Below, piece by piece: positions 61,905-64,000 of a DNA stretch of 64,000 nucleotides. The stretch is from Polydactylus sextarius (Eukaryota > Chordata > Actinopteri > Polynemidae), in the NCBI GenBank assembly GCA_016801845.1, contig CM028927.1, positions 4,550,501-4,614,500 of the forward strand, read 5' to 3'. Below the pieces are notes generated by a model. That model was not told the DNA's origin. It searched no databases and saw nothing but the letters and a program-made list of their open reading frames with translations. Numbering within the stretch: position 1 is the first letter of the stretch; each line of letters starts with the position of its first letter. The translations under genes were made by a program, and so were the position numbers.

Positions 61905-63952
61905 CAACTCACTGATATCGGCACAAAAAACTAAATGAAGTTCCGTTTTAAGTAAACAGTGAGGCTGATTTACCTTTATGTTTGAACAATGTAGAAGAGA
62001 TATGATTCAGATCTGGACCAGCCTCTAATCCCTGCCCATTCTTATCCTGAGTGAATAAAACCCTTGACACAAAAGACGACAGCATCATTTATCTCATCAA
62101 GCAAGAACATCCAGCAGAGCAGTTGAACACTTCTGGACTGAAGCCTACAGCCTTGGACACACCATGAAGCAGCAAAGATGGTTGTGGACCAGCACTCTGT
62201 GTTTATTCTCAGTTTCAGGTAAGACTTGTTCATGTGTTAAAAGGTCATGATGTCATTATTGTATCCTATTCTGTATCATTTCCAGGTTGTAGCAGTGGGT
62301 CAGTACAGAACATGCTGATATACACTTGTAGGTCCAGGGCAATGAGATATGAAGGAAAAATAATCTATATCATGTCTTAATATCATGTCCAAAAACTCAT
62401 GAGTTTTTAGAGAGCATCCTTTCAGCTGTGAGACAATGCACCCTGCAGCTGATCCAATTTTTAAATTGTTCATTTAAGTCATTAAAGGAGTTCTTAGAGT
62501 TTGGAGTCACCAACACTGGAGAGGTGTGTTTTTTAATGGAGGATGACAGATTATAATCTGAAAAGGAGCCTGTAACTATGGCTGTCAGATAAACATAGAA
62601 CAAGTGTAAAGTTGCATAAAAGTGACATAAAGTAGGAATACCACAAAGTCTTTACTTAAGTGCAGTTCTTGAGTATTTGTACATAGTTGCACACTGGAAA
62701 CAACTGTGTCATATATTAAATCATTTGTTAATGGATAATGTCTCACACTGAAACCTGCAGGTCTTCTGACGGTCCAGTCTCTTCCACTGGTTGGCCCTTT
62801 CAGTGCACAGAAGCTCAGCTCCAATCCAGTGACAGCTTTCTATATTCCAATAAGGATCACCAACAAAGTCTTCACTGCTGCGTTGCTCAACCCACAATCT
62901 GAAGAATACAAAGCCATGTACAATGATGTCAGTAACTTGGTAAGATGAACACGATTAACACTTTAGTTGTACCAGGGCCAAGACCTCTGAGGAAAATTTT
63001 CTTTCCACAATAATAAAATAAAAAACATTCATGTGGTAGAATTTCATATATTTTATACTGGTATACTCAGTTGTTCCCATATGATTTTACTGTATTTCAT
63101 GAGTTGCATTTCATTGATGTGGTTGTGGGGAAACTAAGAGCATTCCCTGAATATACCATGTGTTTATACACAACGCTGCTGATTGGATAGCAATGACAAA
63201 ATGTAACTGAAAGCCAGTTTGTGTGGAGGGTCTACCACACTACCAAATTTTACTCAAATGGCAGTTGGGTCAAAAAGCCTAAGACATAGATCTATATATC
63301 TACAAATAAGAGTTCTGTTTCCAAAGGATGTGATAACAATGTGGGTAAGGTCACTTTGTATGTTGGAAGTAATGTGCCATTGTCATTCATCACTACACTG
63401 TGATATTACGTCTGTGTTTCAAAGAAAGGATAAAAGATTGATTTGTAATTGGGTTTTTTTTTTTGTCAGTTTCAAGGCATCTATGACTGTCCAGATGACA
63501 GCAAATGTCCAACAAACGGATTCTTTGGAGGTGTTGCACAAATGACTTTAAGGTACCACTTTAATCTTTTGCCAAATCTAATCTTGTACAGTACAATGTG
63601 TAAACACAACTTCTTGTACCAAATGTCCTAAATGACAAAGTTGTGTCTAACTCCTTCTTTGTGTTTTTTATGTTTATAACCATACTTTCTTTCATAGCTC
63701 AGGATCTGTAATTGCAAATGCAATTGTGGTCTTCAACACCCCCCAAATCAATCAATTCATTGTCTTCTACCTCTTTGCTGCAAATGCCAACAACGTGATG
63801 CCCAAAACTCTTCAACTGAATGTGGGCTACACAACAGGTAAGATCTGCTCTTGTTCCTCATCAATCATGTTCATGTGTCTTGAAGCAATGTCTGTATTTG
63901 TAACCAATACTTTCTTTGTTTTTCTTTAGCTGACAAAGTAATCGAGGTTGAT
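61905..63952 (+). repeat. Tandem duplication, unit 2
   Basis: Second copy of the 54021-56143 block. It lacks about 80 bases of intron 1. Exons 1-4 and their splice sites are all kept. Identity continues just into exon 5 and then diverges at the start of the mucin region. Confidence 0.92.
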
Positions 63953-64000
63953 TTGGCTACCACTCACTGCTATCATCTGCCACCACAACATCTGTGATGA
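62164..64000 (+). CDS. SEA-domain mucin-like protein, copy 2 (partial, early stop)
   Basis: Exons matching copy 1: 62164-62218, 62761-62939, 63470-63552, 63698-63837, then exon 5 from 63930. The signal peptide and SEA domain are intact, with the SGSVIA cleavage-like motif and the paired cysteines. The glycosylation site of copy 1 is lost because Thr is replaced by Ile (NAT to NAI). In exon 5 the inherited frame runs for about 21 codons and stops at 63995-63997, where copy 1 has its mucin repeat. A shifted frame there reads SATTTSV, which looks mucin-like, so an indel may have broken the frame. As written the product would be a small secreted SEA protein of about 175 residues without an anchor. 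The window ends here, so alternative splicing or later exons cannot be judged. Confidence 0.7.

Overview
This is a window of teleost (ray-finned fish) nuclear DNA. All genes have short GT-AG introns and code for vertebrate proteins. The background holds the usual fish repeats: long TA and GATA microsatellites, a Tc1-like transposon, a decayed L2-type LINE, and MITE-like inverted repeats. Gene calls come from reading the splice junctions by eye and comparing the translations with family sequences known from memory. No database search was run.

Layout. 1-12.2 kb has no gene I can support, only a LINE relic. 12.2-15.2 kb (minus) is txnip with its TATA/CCAAT promoter. 17.3-20.7 kb (minus) is a non-coding snoRNA host gene: nine small exons and eight introns, with one predicted snoRNA per intron (seven H/ACA and one weaker C/D candidate). 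Two of the H/ACA families occur as a duplicated pair. 22.4-27.2 kb (minus) is chtop, sharing a bidirectional promoter with snapin (27.3-29.1 kb, plus). 34.7-39.7 kb (plus) is a Smad4-type co-Smad with an unusual linker, probably with upstream non-coding exons from about 30.2 kb. 43.05-44.9 kb (plus) is pex11b. 47.06-51.4 kb (minus) is ilf2. 51.8-53.5 kb is a complete-ended Tc1-like element with a broken transposase. 54.3-60.05 kb (plus) is a mucin-like type I membrane protein with an N-terminal SEA domain and a very large Thr/Pro repeat. A second, recent copy starts at 62.16 kb and runs off the end, with an early stop where its mucin region should begin.

Context. txnip, pex11b, chtop, snapin and ilf2 all have human counterparts on 1q21, so the block is an old conserved synteny group. 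The co-Smad is the exception, since human SMAD4 is on 18q. Its altered linker and nuclear-export region suggest it is the second vertebrate Smad4 (Smad4-beta/Smad10 type) rather than the SMAD4 orthologue. The genes do not form one pathway. Most are broadly expressed: mRNA export, vesicle and lysosome positioning, TGF-beta/BMP signalling, peroxisome division, double-stranded-RNA-binding complexes and ribosome modification. The SEA-mucin pair is the rapidly evolving part.
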